Source: Rusavskia elegans
Taxonomy: Eukaryota > Ascomycota > Lecanoromycetes > Teloschistales > Teloschistaceae
Assembly (NCBI GenBank): GCA_011316305.1
Contig: SAUG01000082.1
Span: 186,001 to 250,000, forward strand
DNA length: 64,000 bases
Direction: 5' to 3'
Part shown: positions 11,416-25,175 of the stretch, one piece after another
Layout: each line of letters begins with the position of its first letter
Numbering within the stretch: the first letter of the stretch is position 1
Position numbers and translations under genes: made by a program
Notes under the pieces: model-generated
What the model was told of the DNA's origin: nothing
Seen by the model: the letters and a program-made list of their open reading frames with translations, nothing else
Databases searched by the model: none

Positions 11416-13808
11416 CGGTCTCTTTTATATCGCTTTTTTTCTAGCGTATTTTCCGTCTATAGGGTATAATAAGATATAGTCTTTCTTTTTTTTTCTTTCC
11501 TTTTTTCTAGTATTTTTAATATATATTTTCGAAAAGAAAATCGATTAAAGTCTTTTCGCTAAATTTAATTAAAAGGTATTTTAGTATTATTTCTTTATTC
11601 GTTATATACCCGTAATATTTTAAAAAAGTATAAAATTAAAATTAGTAGTAATATTTATAGCGAATATACTCGAGCTTAGAAATCCTACGAGTTTTTAATT
11701 TCTAATACTATTTATATTGTTTCTAGGCCTTTTATTTATCTTCTTTACTAATATATTCTGTAGGGAAACGTTTTAAAAATATTAAAAATAGACTACGTTG
11801 TAATATTTTAAATATTATTAAAAAGTATTCCGAATCCTATTATCGTATCGAGTTTTTTCTAGATTCTAAAAAAGAAGTTCGTAATCGATATTTTATTTAG
11901 AAGTCGAATCTCCGTCGTTTTCTAGGAAAGTAAAAACCTTTTATTACTTATTATCGCGTATTCGATTAACGTAAGAGTAATTTTATTATTTAGAAATAAC
12001 GCGTCTTATTTTATCTTAACAAGTTTAACGATCCTATAGCGTTTTACTCCTCCGTTAATTTTACGCCTGCCGCGTAAAAAGTATTCGTAAAATCTATTTC
12101 TAGATTTAATTCCGATAATATTAATTATTTTCTAAGAGATTTCGATTTCTTTTAGTTTTTAGAAGTAATAGATCTATTAAAAAGCTTCTAGTAAAAGATT
12201 CTTCCGCTGCTATTTTTTATTTTAGGTTTTGGATTATATTTCGATATTATAAATTACTTCTAGATCTTCCGAAATCTATATTAATTCTTTTTCTTTAGCT
12301 ACTATCTTATCCTATAATAATAAAGATAGATACTAATCGAAGTTTTTATTTTTCGATTAAACGTTTAGTACGGGATCTAGTATTTATTCTACGTCTAGAT
12401 TTTATATCTAGTCTAGGCGGTATTTGACTTGCTCTATATTTTTAAAATACGCTATAGTAAAGTTTTTTAATATAATCTATTTAATGTTTTTATAATATTT
12501 ATTAGTTTTTAACGTATTTTTTTCTAGCTATTATAATAAATAATAATATTTTTTTTAAATCGCTGTTTCCTATACTTCGCTTCTTTTTTTAAATTTTATA
12601 TTTAATTGTCTAATTTATTTATAGTCTATAATTAAACCAATATTAAAGTTTTTATATAGGAAGTTTTTATAGGCTAGAAGATATATTATTTATTCCTTTC
12701 TTTTTCTATAGATAGTATTTACTTCTATTACTATATCTAAAATCGATTATTTCTATTCTTTTCTAAATATAACATATTATTTTATATTATCGATTATTAT
12801 AAAATTCGTCGTTCCGATTAATCCGTACTTCGTTTTAACTTCGACTTTCGTAATTCTATTATTTTACTTAGAATAGTCCCGAATATATCCTATAATTTAA
12901 TTATATAATTCTTTTATAATTTTATTTTTCTTTTCTTTATTTATAAGGGCTATTATTTACTAATTTCTAATTTTAATCTTAAGCGCTGCTATAAAAGGTT
13001 TTCCTATTTTATATAATTTAAATTCTATTATTAATTTCTTTAATTTTTTTTTTTAATTCCGTAGAATACTATTCTAACCTTTTTTTACCCGATAAATAGA
13101 TAAGGTAATTATTATTATAATAGATTATCCAGCTTTTAGCTACGTATTTTCCGGCTTTTTTTTTTAAATAACTTCTCTATTACTTCTAATTAATATTCGG
13201 TTACCTCGGATTCTTTTTTAGTTAGGTAATATCTCTTTAAGTATCCCGTTTTTCTATATAAATAATAAATTCTAGTTCGCGATTCTTTAGATTCGGTAGT
13301 ATCGAGCTCTATTAGATTTCCTCTAGGCTATCTTTTAACGGATTATATTTTACTAAACGCCTATTTACCTATATACTATTTATACTATCTGGTATTAATT
13401 ATAACGTCTCTTTATATCAGAAGGCGTTGCGCTCGGGCCTAGCTACAGCCGTAGACGTAATCCGAACTACTAAATAGTAAAGAAGTCCTAGCGTAGGTTA
13501 TCGTAACTGATTTTATATACCTATAGAGGTACGGTAATAATATTATAAGGTATCTTTAATACGAGATAATTAAAAAGAAAATAGTAGAAATATATTTAAT
13601 AATTATATTAACGACTAATAAAAAAAGCTATCTATAGGAGTAATTAGCGATATATATATTAAAATTAGCCGTAAAAATCGATAGATAGCCGCGTACTAAA
13701 AGCCCTGTTAGAAAGAATAGCTATAGCGGCTATTAGCGGCTAAAAATAATTAGATTTATTTACCTAGCTAATTTTCTAGGGAATTTCTATAAAGTTATAG
13801 ATATAATA

Positions 13809-16330
13809 CAGCCCTTCCTATATCGCTTTTTACCTAGTTTAAAATCTATCGTTAGGTATAAAAAGGGTTATTTTTTCTTTCTTCTATTTTCTATCGATAT
13901 CTTTATTATATATTCTCGAAAAGAAAATCGATTAAAATCTTTTTATTATATTTAATCCCGAGGTATTATAATATCTTTCTTTTATTCTTTATACGTTCGA
14001 GATCTTTTAGAAGAATATAAGGTCGAGGTTAGTAGTAATATCTATAGCGAATATACCTATATTTAAAAATCGTATAATCTTCTAATTTCCGATATTATCT
14101 ATATTATCCTATTCCTTCTTTCTTTTTTCTTTACTAATCCTCTTATAGAGAAGCGCTTCGAAGCTAAAAGAAATAAACTTCGTTCGGATATCGCGAGTAT
14201 TTTTAATAAATATTTTAAAACTCGTTATTATATCGAATCCTTTTTCGATTCCGAAAAAGAAATTCGTAATAAACGCTAAATATAAAAATCGGATTTCCGC
14301 TAGCTTTTTAGAAAGTAAAAGTATTTTATTATTTATTATCGCGTTTTAGATAAGTATAAAAGTAACTTTATTATATAGAAATAATATATTTTATCTCGTT
14401 TCGACGAGTTCGATAATCTAATTATATTCTATTTTTCTATTAGTTTTACGCCAGCCGTATAAAAGATTTCTATTAAATTTACTTTTAGTTTCGCTTCCGA
14501 TAATATTAATCGCTTCCTAAAAGAACTTAATTTTTTTTAGTTTCTAGAAGCGATTCCTTTTTAATATATTAAAGATCCCTCTATAGTTCTATATTATATT
14601 TTAATATTATAAATTATTTCGGAATCCTCTATTATCTCGGCTAAATCTTATTTTTTAGCTACTATTTTATTCTATAATAACGAAAATAGATACTAATCGA
14701 AATCTTCGTTTTTTAATTAAAGATTTAATACTAGGTCTGGCGTTTCTATATTTTAGTTTTATATTTAGTTAGATTTATAATATTCGATTTTTAATATAGT
14801 ATTAATAATACTATAGTATATCTTTTTAATATAGTCTATCTATAGTTATTTAATTATTTTTTAGTTTTTATCGTAGTTCGCTGCTAGCTACTATAGAAGA
14901 TAATAGTACTCCTTCTAGATTTTTATTTCCTAACCTTTACTATTTTCTTTATATTTTATATCTAAATTTTTAATTTTATCGTAGTTTATAGTTAATATAA
15001 TATCTAATTTATTATATAAAAGATTTTTTAAACTAGAAGATATATTATTTACGGTTCTATTTTTTTACTAACCGTATTTTCTTCTACCGGTTTTCTAGAA
15101 ATTAATTTTTTCTACTTATTTCTAAGAATAATATATTTTCTTAAACTATTAATTATTATAAAATTTATTATTCCGATAAATTTATACTTTATTTTAACTT
15201 CGATATCTATAATTCTATTATTTTATTTTGTTTATTTTTAGAGGGATCCTTTAATCTTATTATATAATCCTTTTATAATCTTATTTTTTTCTTTTCTATT
15301 TATAAAAGCTATTATCTATTAACTTTTAATTTCGACTTTTAGCGTAGTATTAAGAGGTTTCTCGGTTTTATAAAGTTTAAACTCTATTTATTAGCCTTTT
15401 TACTTTTTTTACTTCTTTTAATTATTTAGGGTATTATCCTGATTTCTTATTATCTAATAGATAGATTAGGTAATTATCGTTATAGTAGACTATCTAGCTA
15501 TTTACTATATATTTTCTAGTTTCTTCCCCGGATAATTCTTCTATTATTTTAAATTAATTTTTCGTTATCTCTATTACTTTTTTAATTAGATAATTTCTTT
15601 TAAAGTATCCGGTTTTTCCGTATAAATAATAAGCTTTAGTTTATAATCCTTTAGTTTCGGTAGTATCGAGCTCTATTAGATTTCTATTAAACTATCTTTT
15701 AACGGGTTTTATTTTATTAAACGCCTATTTATCTAGATATATTTCGTACTATCTATCGTTAATTCTAGTCGCTATTTAAATAAAGGCTGCTAGCGAATTT
15801 GGCTCTTCGATTACTACTATAGCTTCTTTAACTTTTATATAGAATCTTTTTAAAAAATAGATATTTAGAAATAAATCTTTCTAGTCCGTCTTATAAGCTA
15901 ACGTCCTAAACCGAGTAGTATAGGTAACTACCGACTTCTACTATTTTAGATCTATTAGTTTCCTTTCTATTACTTTATTTTTATTATTATTTCCGAAAGC
16001 TTCTTTTATAGCTATAATTAGATTACCGAAGGTATAAAAAATTTATAATATTTTATTTTCCCTTTAATTCTCCGAATTATTAAAATAGTTTTCTATATAG
16101 GGCTATACCGAATTAAAAACTACTTTTTCTAGATATAATATTATAAATAGAACTTTAATCGCTTTATTAGAAAACTAGTTTATATAAAATACGAAGTAAA
16201 TATTTATCTAGATAAACTAAAGTTTTAAAGATTCTCTATTTCCTTTATAGATATTAGGCGCTACTATTTTAATAGTATCGTTTCGATCCGTAGGGCGGGA
16301 TAATAAAATCGATATAGTAAGTTATTAAAT
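13809..16330 (-). pseudogene. Gag polyprotein of G1
   Basis: Single long minus-strand gag-like frame with many RIP stops. The knuckle is near 15590-15650, with CCHC residues changed to Tyr. The N-terminal region at 15800-16290 contains the gag core shared with G2 (a TFGDI/ERKLIDL-like block). The C-terminal extension reaches about 13830. Between G1, G2 and A, differences in the C-terminal part fall mostly at third codon positions of this frame (segments compared by eye), supporting real coding. Length ~830 codons, long for gag alone. No DTG protease or YXDD was found. Confidence 0.72.
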
Positions 16331-16739
16331 TATAACGTTTCTATATATTAGAAGATATTATACTCGAATCTAGCTATAGCTATAGATATAGTCCGAACTA
16401 CTAACTAGTAAAGTAATTCTAGTATAGATAATCGTAATTAATTCTATATACCTATAGAAGTACGGTTACGATATTATAAGGTATTTTCGTTATAAAGTAA
16501 TTAAAAAGAAAATAATAGAAATATATTTAATAATTATATTAACGACTGACGAAAAAAGCTATCTATAGGAGTAATAAGCGATATATATATTAAGAGTAGC
16601 CGTAAGAGCCGATAGGTAGCCGCGTATTAAAAGTCCTATTAGGAGGAACGGTTATAGCGGCTATCGGCGGCTATAGATAATTAGACTCGTTTATTTAACT
16701 AATCTTCCAGAAAACCTCTGTGGAATCGTGGACGTAATA
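16331..16739 (-). repeat. 5' LTR of G1
   Basis: 409 bp, tataacg to gacgtaata. On the minus strand it is followed by the internal leader atttaataacttactatatcg, shared with A, G0 and G2, where the primer-binding site should lie. Confidence 0.88.
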
Positions 16740-16792
16740 TTAATCTTTATTACTAGTTTAGTTAATACTATTAGTATATTTGGTTTTACGAT

Positions 16793-17166
16793 TAGACTGG
16801 CCGGTTCGGGTCGGATTTCCGTCGAACCGTCGGGTACCCGACCCGATTTTAGTAACCCGACCCGAACCCGACCCGATTATATTATATATTTACTATATCA
16901 ATATTATAATTGTTAAATAGAAGTAATATATATAGGTAATATTTTTAGTTTTACTACGGACTTTCTAGATAGCGTAGTTTATTAATTAAAATTCTTTTAA
17001 TAAATTCGTATAAAAGTTATATAAGCTTTATACTTTTATATTTATATTTAGCGCTAAAATCTAGTTTTAGCGGGTCGGATCGGGTTACGATTTAGGATCC
17101 GAAATCCGGTCGGGTCGGATCGGGTTAGCTAATCCGGGTTCGAAACCCGATCCGACAGCCAGTCTA
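16793..17166 (-). mobile_element. Type-A MITE (A5)
   Basis: tagactggccggttcggg to gacagccagtcta. Perfect 8-bp TSD tttacgat (16785-16792, 17167-17174). It splits the gag gene of element A. Confidence 0.92.
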
Positions 17167-17693
17167 TTTACGATTACTACTATAGCTTTTTTAATTCTAT
17201 TATTAAATCCTTTATAGAAGTAAATTTTTAAAGCTAAATCCTTCTAGTCTATTTTATAAACTATCGTTCTAAACTAAATAATATAGATAACTATCGATTT
17301 CTATTATCTTAGAACTATTAGTTTTCTTTCTATTATCCTATCTACGTCGTTATCTCTAAAGGTCTCTTTTATAACTATAATAAAGTTATTAAATCTATAA
17401 AATATTTAAATTATTTTTTCTTTTCTCTAGTTTTCTAGGTTTTCGAGATAATTTTCTATACAGAACTATATCTAATTAAAGGTTATCTATTCTAAATATA
17501 TCGTTATAAATAAAATTTTAGTTATTTCGTTCGGAAACTTGTTTATATATAATATAAAGTAGATATTTATTTATATAAATTATAGCTTTAAGAATCCTTT
17601 ATCTTTTTTATAAATACTAGACGTTATCGATTTAATAGTATTAGTTCGATTTATAAGGCAAGGTAACGAGACTAATATAGTAAATTATTAAAG

Positions 17694-18102
17694 TTTAACG
17701 TGTCTTTATATTAGAGAGTATTACGCTCGAATCTAGCTATAGCCGTAGACCTATACCGAGCTATTAAATAGTAAAGGAAATCTAGTATAGATTATTATAA
17801 CTAGTCTCGTATAACTATAAAGGTAAAGTTATAATATTATAAAATATTTTTATTACGGAGATAATTAAAAAGAGAATATCTAAGAATATTTAATAATTAT
17901 ATTAACGACTAACGAGAAAAGCTATCTATAGATATAATAAACGATATATTTATTAAAGGTAGCTAATAGAGCCGATAGATAGCTATCCGCTAAAAGTTCT
18001 AATAAAAAGCTCGGCTATAACGGCTATAGACGGCTATAGATAATTAGACTCGCTTATCTAGCCAATCTTCCAGCGTACTTCAATGGAGTCGCGGACGTAA
18101 TA
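17694..18102 (-). repeat. 5' LTR of element A
   Basis: 409 bp, tttaacgtgtc (from TGTAACGTC) to gcggacgtaata. It abuts the shared leader on the minus strand. It retains catgg-like CA/TG near 18081. Confidence 0.87.
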
Positions 18103-18107
18103 TAATA

Positions 18108-19525
18108 AAGGCAGATTTAATAGAAGATATAACCGGTCTTTTAGTTATTAGAATACGAACTATAGAAATAGTTATATCGATTTAGATAGTCGTTATATCT
18201 ATTATAGCAACTATAATATAGAGCTTTTAATACTATTTTATAGATATTTTAATTCGCTATTCTATTGATCTTTTTTTTCTAATATCGCGAATATCTTTAA
18301 AGTCTTTATAGTATAGGACGCCTATAAAATAAAGCTTTTTAAATTTCAAAATTATAGCTACTATATCGTCTTTATATTGCTGTACTATAATTAATAATAT
18401 TATAAGTTTTATAATATTACTATTATAGATTCGGATTTCTATAGAAGCTAGTTTTTTATTTATAATATAAAGCCGTAGTATTTAAAATACGTTTCTAATC
18501 TTAATACAAGTTTCTAAAAGTTCTTCTATAAAATCTTTTTAAATCTATAAAATAAGCCAAAACTTTTAGAAAGAATTTAAAATGTTTATTATAGATTAAT
18601 CTAGACTAAAACTTTTAGCGATTTCGAAAAATACGATTCCATTTTAATTAGAATATATATTGATATTCGAAGCGAAGTTAATAAATTTACTATTTTAACA
18701 GATTTTATTAATTAGTTAAAATCTAATATTTTATTGGCTATCGAATAGTAAATTATATTCTAATAATTAAAGTGGTTACCGGTAAATCTTTCGAATATTA
18801 TAAATGTTACAATAATATTCGAAAAATTTAACGCTAAATACTATAATAACCGAAATACTATAGCTTTTTCCGACGAGTAATCTAATATAGCCGAAATTAG
18901 GTCTATAGATATCGATAGTCGAAGCGGACGAGATAGATATAATTAAATCGAAATAGTCGAAAGAGAAATGAAAATAGAAAAAGAAAATCTAATAGTATTA
19001 CTAAATACTATAAATTCAGAACGCTATACTATTATAAATACGATTACCGAATTAATTATATTCCGAAATATATTTTCGATAACTAGACTTTTTTAAAAAA
19101 AAAGATCTATCAGTAACTAGTAATAATAGTTTATCGAAAAAGATTTAACGTTATATATATTTAGATATATATACAATACCGAAAAAAGTTTTAAATAATA
19201 GAGAAATAGATAAATCTAATTAAAATCAAAATAGAAGATTTAGAAATTGATTCTAAAAAGATATCGAAAGAGATTTTAATTACTATTAACGATATAATAC
19301 TATCGTTTATAGATATTTAGAATAGGTAAAAACTTTCCTATATAGATCGAAAATCGGCAATTAATAAATAGGTACGATTTAATCTAAAAACTAGTAAATA
19401 CTGTTTTAAAATTTTACTAATTTAAATATTATTAATTACTTTTCTACTAGACGTGTTTTTAATCTATTTGAAATAAACGTCTAGTAGTTATCGAATAGAA
19501 TACGGCTTGAAAGCGATAAAGCTAT
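18108..19525 (+). pseudogene. Probable gag/protease part of gypsy-2
   Basis: Lies between the end of element A and element P. Read across P (TSD agata), it joins the gypsy-2 pol region starting at 23509. Plus-strand translation gives stretches of ordinary composition (for example SDE.SNIAEIRSIDIDSRSGRDRYN around 18870-18950, rich in Asp, Arg and Ser), broken by Gln-type stops. This suits a gag C-terminal region, but no zinc knuckle is certain. Assignment rests mainly on position. Confidence 0.4.
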
Positions 19526-19530
19526 AGATA

Positions 19531-19941
19531 TATAACGTTCCTGTATATCAGAAGACGTTACGCTCGAGCCTAGCTATAGCCGTAGACGTAGTCCGAGCTA
19601 TTAAATAGTAAGGGAGTTCTAATATAGGTTATCGTAACTAATCCCGTATAGCCGTAAGGGTAAAGTTATAATATTATAAGGTATTTTCGTTATAAAAGTA
19701 ATTAAAAAGAGAATAGTAGAGACGTATTTAATAATTATATTAACGACTAACGAGAGAAACTATCTATAGAAGTAATAAGCGATATATATAGTAAAAGTAG
19801 CTATAAAGGCCGATAAATAGCCGATTACTAAAATTCCCGTCCGAGAAGGCGGCTATAGCAGCTATAAGCGGCTATAGACGATTAGGCTCGCTTGCCTAGC
19901 TAATTTTTTTAGGGTACCTCTATAGAGTTACGGATATAATA
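19531..19941 (-). repeat. 3' LTR of P
   Basis: 411 bp, tataacgttcctg to cggatataata. The flanking TSD is agata. Confidence 0.88.
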
Positions 19942-22900
19942 TAGCCTCCTTTATATTACTTTTCTAAATCTTCTTAAAGTATTTTAAGAACTTTTAAGAT
20001 ATTTTCTTAGTTCCTATATATTTTCTTATTCTAGGAATCCTTTCTATTTAATTAGGAACTTATCTATTTTCTTTCTTTTATTAATAATTTATTCTACTTT
20101 ATATTCTTCTCGTTTTTAATAGTACTAATCTTTAGTAAATAGGACGCGCTTAAGTACTTTCTTAAATAGATTAATATAGAACTTAGGGAAGATTCCTATT
20201 AAAAGAAATTTAAAGTACGCTATTATTTTTTTTATATCCTAAACTTCGAAAGCTCCGATATATAATTTATCTAATTTCCTATCGGTTAAGTTTTTTATTA
20301 AAAATAGGACTTTATTTCCTTTTTAGATATTATAGTATTTTCTGGATTTATCTACTTTTTTTTTAACTTTTTCTTTTACTTTTTAAATCTTTATTTTTAT
20401 TTTATCCTAATTATTTTTTATTTTATTAATAAAAGTTTAATCTATAGGGTTTTTTATATCTAACGATATCTCTTACCGTAGTATTTTACTATAAAGAAGT
20501 TCGTTAGGTATTATCTAGATATCTTTATTATATAATAAGTTAATTACTATTTTAATAATCGGAAGGAATTATATCTAGTTCTTTTCTTTTTCTAAATAGT
20601 AAATCCTTAAATAGGTTTCTAATATCTAATTTATTTTCTCTATCTAACTATCGGTTTACGGATAGAATAATATTAATATTATTTACTCTATTTCTACTAT
20701 ATATATTAATCCTTTTATAAAGTTAGAAATAAAAAGCTTATTTTTATCTGATATAATTTTTTCTATAATTCTATTTTCGTAGAAAACTGTTTTTAATAGT
20801 AGAAATACTAACTATTTAGCCGTTATTATTATTTTATATAATATAAACCTTATATATTTTATAAGTCTATCTACTATTATTACTGTTAAATTATATAATA
20901 TATAGGTATAAGGATTAATTAACTCTAGTAGACCTATTATAAAGTCTATTATAATCTATTAATAGGGCGTTTCTAGAATTTATATTAGTTAAAGCTTACT
21001 AGCTTATTTTTATCGACTTTTCTTTAATATTATATATTCCGGATAGTTTTTTATATATTTTTTAATAAACTTTTTAAAAACTAGTATATTTATTTTTTTT
21101 TAGATCTGTTTAAACGTTTATAATAATCTTTTAATAGTCTACTATTTTAGGATTATATATTTATCGGATTATTTTATTAATATTTTCTAAAGCTTCTACT
21201 CTTTTTAGAATACTTCCGACTTTTTTTAAAAGTAGCCGGCTCGTTTTTTCTATAGTTTTATAATCCGCTTTTCGGTTTAATATATCGGCGATTATATTAT
21301 TAGTACCTTTAATATATTTTATTTCGAAGTTATAATAGGTTATTTTCTTAGTCTATCTTATTTATTTTTAGTTAAACTCTTTATTAACTAATAACGATAA
21401 AAGATTCTTATAATCTATATAGACTATAACTTTTTTACGCGTTCTACTTATATATATCTTCTAATATATAAAGTTCGCTATAATTACTAATATTTCTTTA
21501 TCTATTATTATATAATTAACTTCTACTAGAGTTAATTTCCTAGAATAATATTCTAGGGGTTTACCGTTTTACGCTATATATAAATCTAATACTCTATCCG
21601 AAGCGTCGGTATATAGAATAACTTATTTATTAAAATCGAAGATTTTTAAGGCTTTTTTATTTATAAAATTCTGTTTAAGTTTTTTAAATATTTTATTATA
21701 GATTCGAGTCTACTAGAATATCGTATTATTTTATAATAGATCTTTTAATAGGACCGTTTTCTTTATATATCTTCCTATTATATTTTAATAAAACCCGGTA
21801 AATTCTAAAAAACTTTAAATATCTTTTTTATTTTTTAGGGTAGGCTATTTTTATATTATTTATAGCTTATTTACTTCTATTATAATATTTCCTGGCCTAA
21901 TTATATATTCTAAGAATATTACTTTTTTTTTAAAAAATTCTAACTTTTTTTTCTTAATTCTAAGGTTATACTCTCGGAATTTTTATAATATTTTATAAAT
22001 ATATTATTTATATTCTTTTTACGTTTCGGAGAATATTAGTATATTATTTATATATACTATAATAAAGATATTAAAATAGTTATATAATATCTTATTAACT
22101 ATATATTATAGGGTCGCTAGTATATTTATTAATCTAAAAGGTATTACTAAATATTCGAATGGTTTATACTTTATTTTAAACGCTGTTTTCTATTTATTTC
22201 CTAGCTTAATTTTTAATAGATTAAAAATATCCTTTAGATTAAACTTCGTAAAAAACTTAGCTTTTCTAATTTTACTTTTTAAATCGGCTAGAAAAGGAAG
22301 TAGGTATTAATCTTTTTATATTACCGTATTAAGTTATCTAAAGTCGATATAAAGTTATAGATTACTATTCTTTTTTAGAATAAATATTATAGATTATCCC
22401 GTTCTTAATTTAGAATATTATATATATCTTCGTTTAAAATTATAGTTAATATATTATAATAATACTTTTAACTAATTATTATTTAAATTATAAATTAGCC
22501 TAGCTTTTAGCTTTTCCGGGTTTATTATAATAATTTCCTAATCTTCCTATATATAAACTAGTAAAAATAGCTTTTCTTCCGATTCCTTTAGTATATTTTA
22601 GAATTTCTTAAATAGTTATAGAATTTCGTCTATAGTAATTAATTCCTTTTTAGTCTACTATTTCTAGGTAAAAGTATTATATACTTTTTTTATCCCGGCT
22701 AATTTCTTAGGTATACTAAATAGATAGCTTTCTATCTTTACCTATATTAATATCTACTCGATCTTTAGATTTTATAATATAAGCTAAGGAATATCTAAGT
22801 ATATATTCCTTTATATTTTTATAATATCGAAAATAATCCTTTCTTTATATCTATTACTTTATATCTAGAGGGGTTTAGTTTAAAACTAGACTTTAATAAA

Positions 22901-23092
22901 ATCTATCCTATTAATAGTTCCTATAAAGTAAGATTCTATTTTTCTAATTAAAGGGACGCTAAATCTTTCTATATAATCTTCCGATATAATATTCCTAGTA
23001 GCCCTTAAATTAACTAATACTTCTACGGGTTATCCGAATAATATTAGTTGGATAAAAATTCGATTTTTATCTATTTTCTAGAGTCGTTAAAG
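19942..23092 (-). pseudogene. Pol of element P: protease-RT-RNase H-integrase-chromodomain
   Basis: Minus-strand domains in order. Protease (~23040-22900): NLRATRN stands where D-S/T-G-A-T is expected. RT (~22700-21700): motif VYINNILIFSE at ~22020-22055, so the catalytic Asp pair of Y-X-D-D is Asn-Asn, a G-to-A RIP change. RNase H (~21650-21280): LYTDASDR, IDYKNLLSLL and NFEIKYIKGTNN. Integrase core (~20900-20550): IVDRLIKY, IISDKNKLF, then LLPI and PNELLYS. C-terminal chromodomain (~20106-19975): EYKVE.IINKRKKIDKF, placing it in the chromoviruses. It copies RNA to DNA and integrates it, and the chromodomain would target heterochromatin. Stops at Gln/Trp positions make it inactive. The gag normally fused upstream is absent. 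Confidence 0.85.
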
Positions 23093-23503
23093 TATAACGT
23101 CTCTATATATTAGAAGGCGTTACGCTCGAGTCTAGCTATAGCCGTAGATATAGTCTAAACTACTAAATAGTAAGGGAGTCCTAGTATAGATTATTATAAC
23201 TAATCCTATATAGCCGTAAAGGTAAGGTTATAATATTATAAGGTATTTTTATTATAAAGGTAATTAAAAAGAGAATAGTAGAAACGTATTTAATAATTAT
23301 ATTAATAACTAACGAGAGAAACTATCTATAGGTGTAACGAGCGATATATATAGTAAAAGTAGCTATAAAAGCCGACGGGTAGCTGACTACTAAGACCTCC
23401 GTCCGAAAGGGCGGCTACGGCGGCTATAAGCGGCTATAGACGATTAGGCTCGCTTGCCTGGCCAATCCTTCCAGGGTACCTCTGTGGAGTTACGGACGTA
23501 ACA
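23093..23503 (-). repeat. 5' LTR of P
   Basis: 411 bp, tataacgtctc to tacggacgtaaca. It keeps more CA/TG near its right end than most copies (for example tctgtgg at 23481). Confidence 0.88.
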
Positions 23504-25175
23504 AGATATTTTAAAAGTAGTAGAATTTTTTTAGTTTTATAGTATTATTTCTACTAGTACTTTTTATATTATATTAGATTTGACTATAATTTAATTTTCG
23601 GGAAGGATTCTAGAAGAAATATTATTTATTACTCGGCTATAATATTCTAGATATGCGAATTTGAAAGATTAAAGTTATCTTTTATCTATAGATTTTTAAT
23701 AAACTTTATATCGAATTTTCCGAAATTAACTTTAGAGAGTTCGAATAATTTATTAGAAAAGACGTATAAAAATAAACCAATATATTATATAAAAATAATT
23801 TAACTTTCCGGAATAATTTAACCCGATCTAGAAAATTATCTACTATAAAAATTTTAATAAAATTCTCGGTCTAAAACTTTTAGATTATTTTTAATATAAC
23901 CTTTCGATAAAACTACTATCGGAGAGACGATTAGATTATATAATTAAAACCAGCGATATTCGATCTATTAACCAAATTTAATCTTGCTAACCTTTTAAAT
24001 AAAAGAAAGAATAGAAATATTAGATTAAATATTTTATCAAACGGAAATTAATTCGATTATATTAATATTAAAAAGTAGGATAGTAGATAGTATATATATA
24101 TCGACTACCAAGATATATATATTATATATCTAAAGAAAAGATATCTATTATCTAATAATAAATAAAATTTAGATATTATTAGAATAGCAAAATACTTTAG
24201 AAAAATTAATTTAAAATATAAATACTATTAGAGTAATATTCTTAAAAAAGATAATATAAAGACTATTTCTAACATTGAATTAGATAAATTTATATCTATA
24301 GTTATACGATTTATATTCACGAACAAATTTACAACGTTCTAATCTATAATTAATAATATATATAAACTCTTTTTTAATAAATTCGTAGTAGTATACTTCT
24401 GTAATATTTTAATTTATTCGATAAATAAGCGAAGGTATCGATAGTATATTAAAACTATTAAAGAAGTTTTCCAAAAAAAAATTAACTATTCGCGAAATCT
24501 TCGAAATATTTATTTTTTTTATATATATATATTAAATTCTACGATTTTATTTTTAATAACGAAGAAGTTTATATAGATACGACGAAAGTAAAAGCTATTG
24601 AAAACTAGTCGCCCCTATGACTAATATATAATATACGGTCTTTTATAGAGTTATATATCTATTTTCGGATATTTTTGAAAAATTTCGTATTAATCTATAA
24701 ATCTCTCTATAAACTAATCTATAGCGCCAAAATTATAGAATTTAAACAAATTCGAATATATATTTTATCTCAAATTATATATAATTTATTTAAAGATATT
24801 TTAATAAAATATAAAGTATTTATTTAAATTGATATAATTTTATCTTTGATTATCGAAATCGATACTTTCGATTTTAAATAAAGTATTGTTTTCTATTAGT
24901 TTAATATCGATAGTATTAAATAGTCTATTATTTTCGAAAGAAAATTATATATATATATCGAACGTAATTACGCTATTTATAATCGAGGACTTTTAACTAT
25001 TAAGAAATCTCTACAGCGATAGCGCTACTATATCGAAAAAGGAATAATTATAGTAATTAAAACGATTTATATAGATTTATAATAATCTAGAACTATTTCT
25101 AAATCGTTCGGAAAATTTATTTACTAGCTGGCAGAATTTAGAAGATATAAACTCGATATTAAATATAAATCGAAT

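Larger units (their letters stand above)
13400..16739 (-). mobile_element. Gag-only Ty3/gypsy element G1, complete, nested in A
   Basis: Two 409-bp LTRs (13400-13808, 16331-16739), a perfect 5-bp TSD ttaat (13395-13399, 16740-16744) and a 2.52-kb internal region. The sequence on the two sides rejoins the gag gene of element A. Total length ~3.34 kb is nearly identical to G2, so this is a defined non-autonomous family and not a set of random deletions. Confidence 0.92.
11416..17693 (-). pseudogene. Gag polyprotein of element A (interrupted, RIP-inactivated)
   Basis: Minus-strand gag remnant, split by the G1 insertion at 13400. The knuckle near 13225-13275 reads YYLYRKTGYLKRYYLTKK, in which the Cys and His of CX2CX4HX4C have become Tyr (TGY to TAY, CAY to TAY), exactly as RIP predicts. 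The N-terminal part resumes at 17690-17175 and matches G1 and G2. After the knuckle comes a long basic C-terminal extension reaching almost to the LTR. No pol domains follow. Gag would form the particle shell and package RNA. Confidence 0.75.
11008..18102 (-). mobile_element. Gag-only Ty3/gypsy element A, complete, containing G1 and a MITE
   Basis: Bounded by LTRs 11008-11415 and 17694-18102 with a perfect 5-bp TSD taata (11003-11007, 18103-18107). Removing G1 (13400-16739 plus one TSD) and MITE A5 leaves ~2.55 kb of internal sequence, the same size as in G1 and G2. Gag is on the minus strand, with its 5' part at 17690-17175 and the zinc knuckle and C-terminal part at 13275-11420. No protease, RT or integrase is present. 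The element was probably trans-mobilised by a pol-bearing relative such as P. Confidence 0.88.
19531..23503 (-). mobile_element. Pol-only Ty3/gypsy chromovirus element P, complete
   Basis: Two 411-bp LTRs (19531-19941, 23093-23503) of the same family as the gag-only elements and a perfect 5-bp TSD agata (19526-19530, 23504-23508). The 3.15-kb internal region starts directly in protease and contains no gag. The 3' side shares the PPT-like stretch with the gag-only elements. On the 5' side only about ten bases resemble their leader before the sequence changes. Inserted in gypsy-2. Confidence 0.9.

Noticed and set aside
13850..15000. An apparently conserved frame antisense to gag in the 3' half of the gag-only elements (also plus strand ~11600-12180 in A and minus strand in G2).
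   Set aside because: It is open apart from Gln-type stops in all three copies, but segments compared between A and G2 show that differences fall mainly at third positions of the sense (gag) frame, so the antisense frame is a shadow.
16728..16916. 62-codon ATG-started frame.
   Set aside because: It spans the end of an LTR and the start of MITE A5; no real gene would join these.
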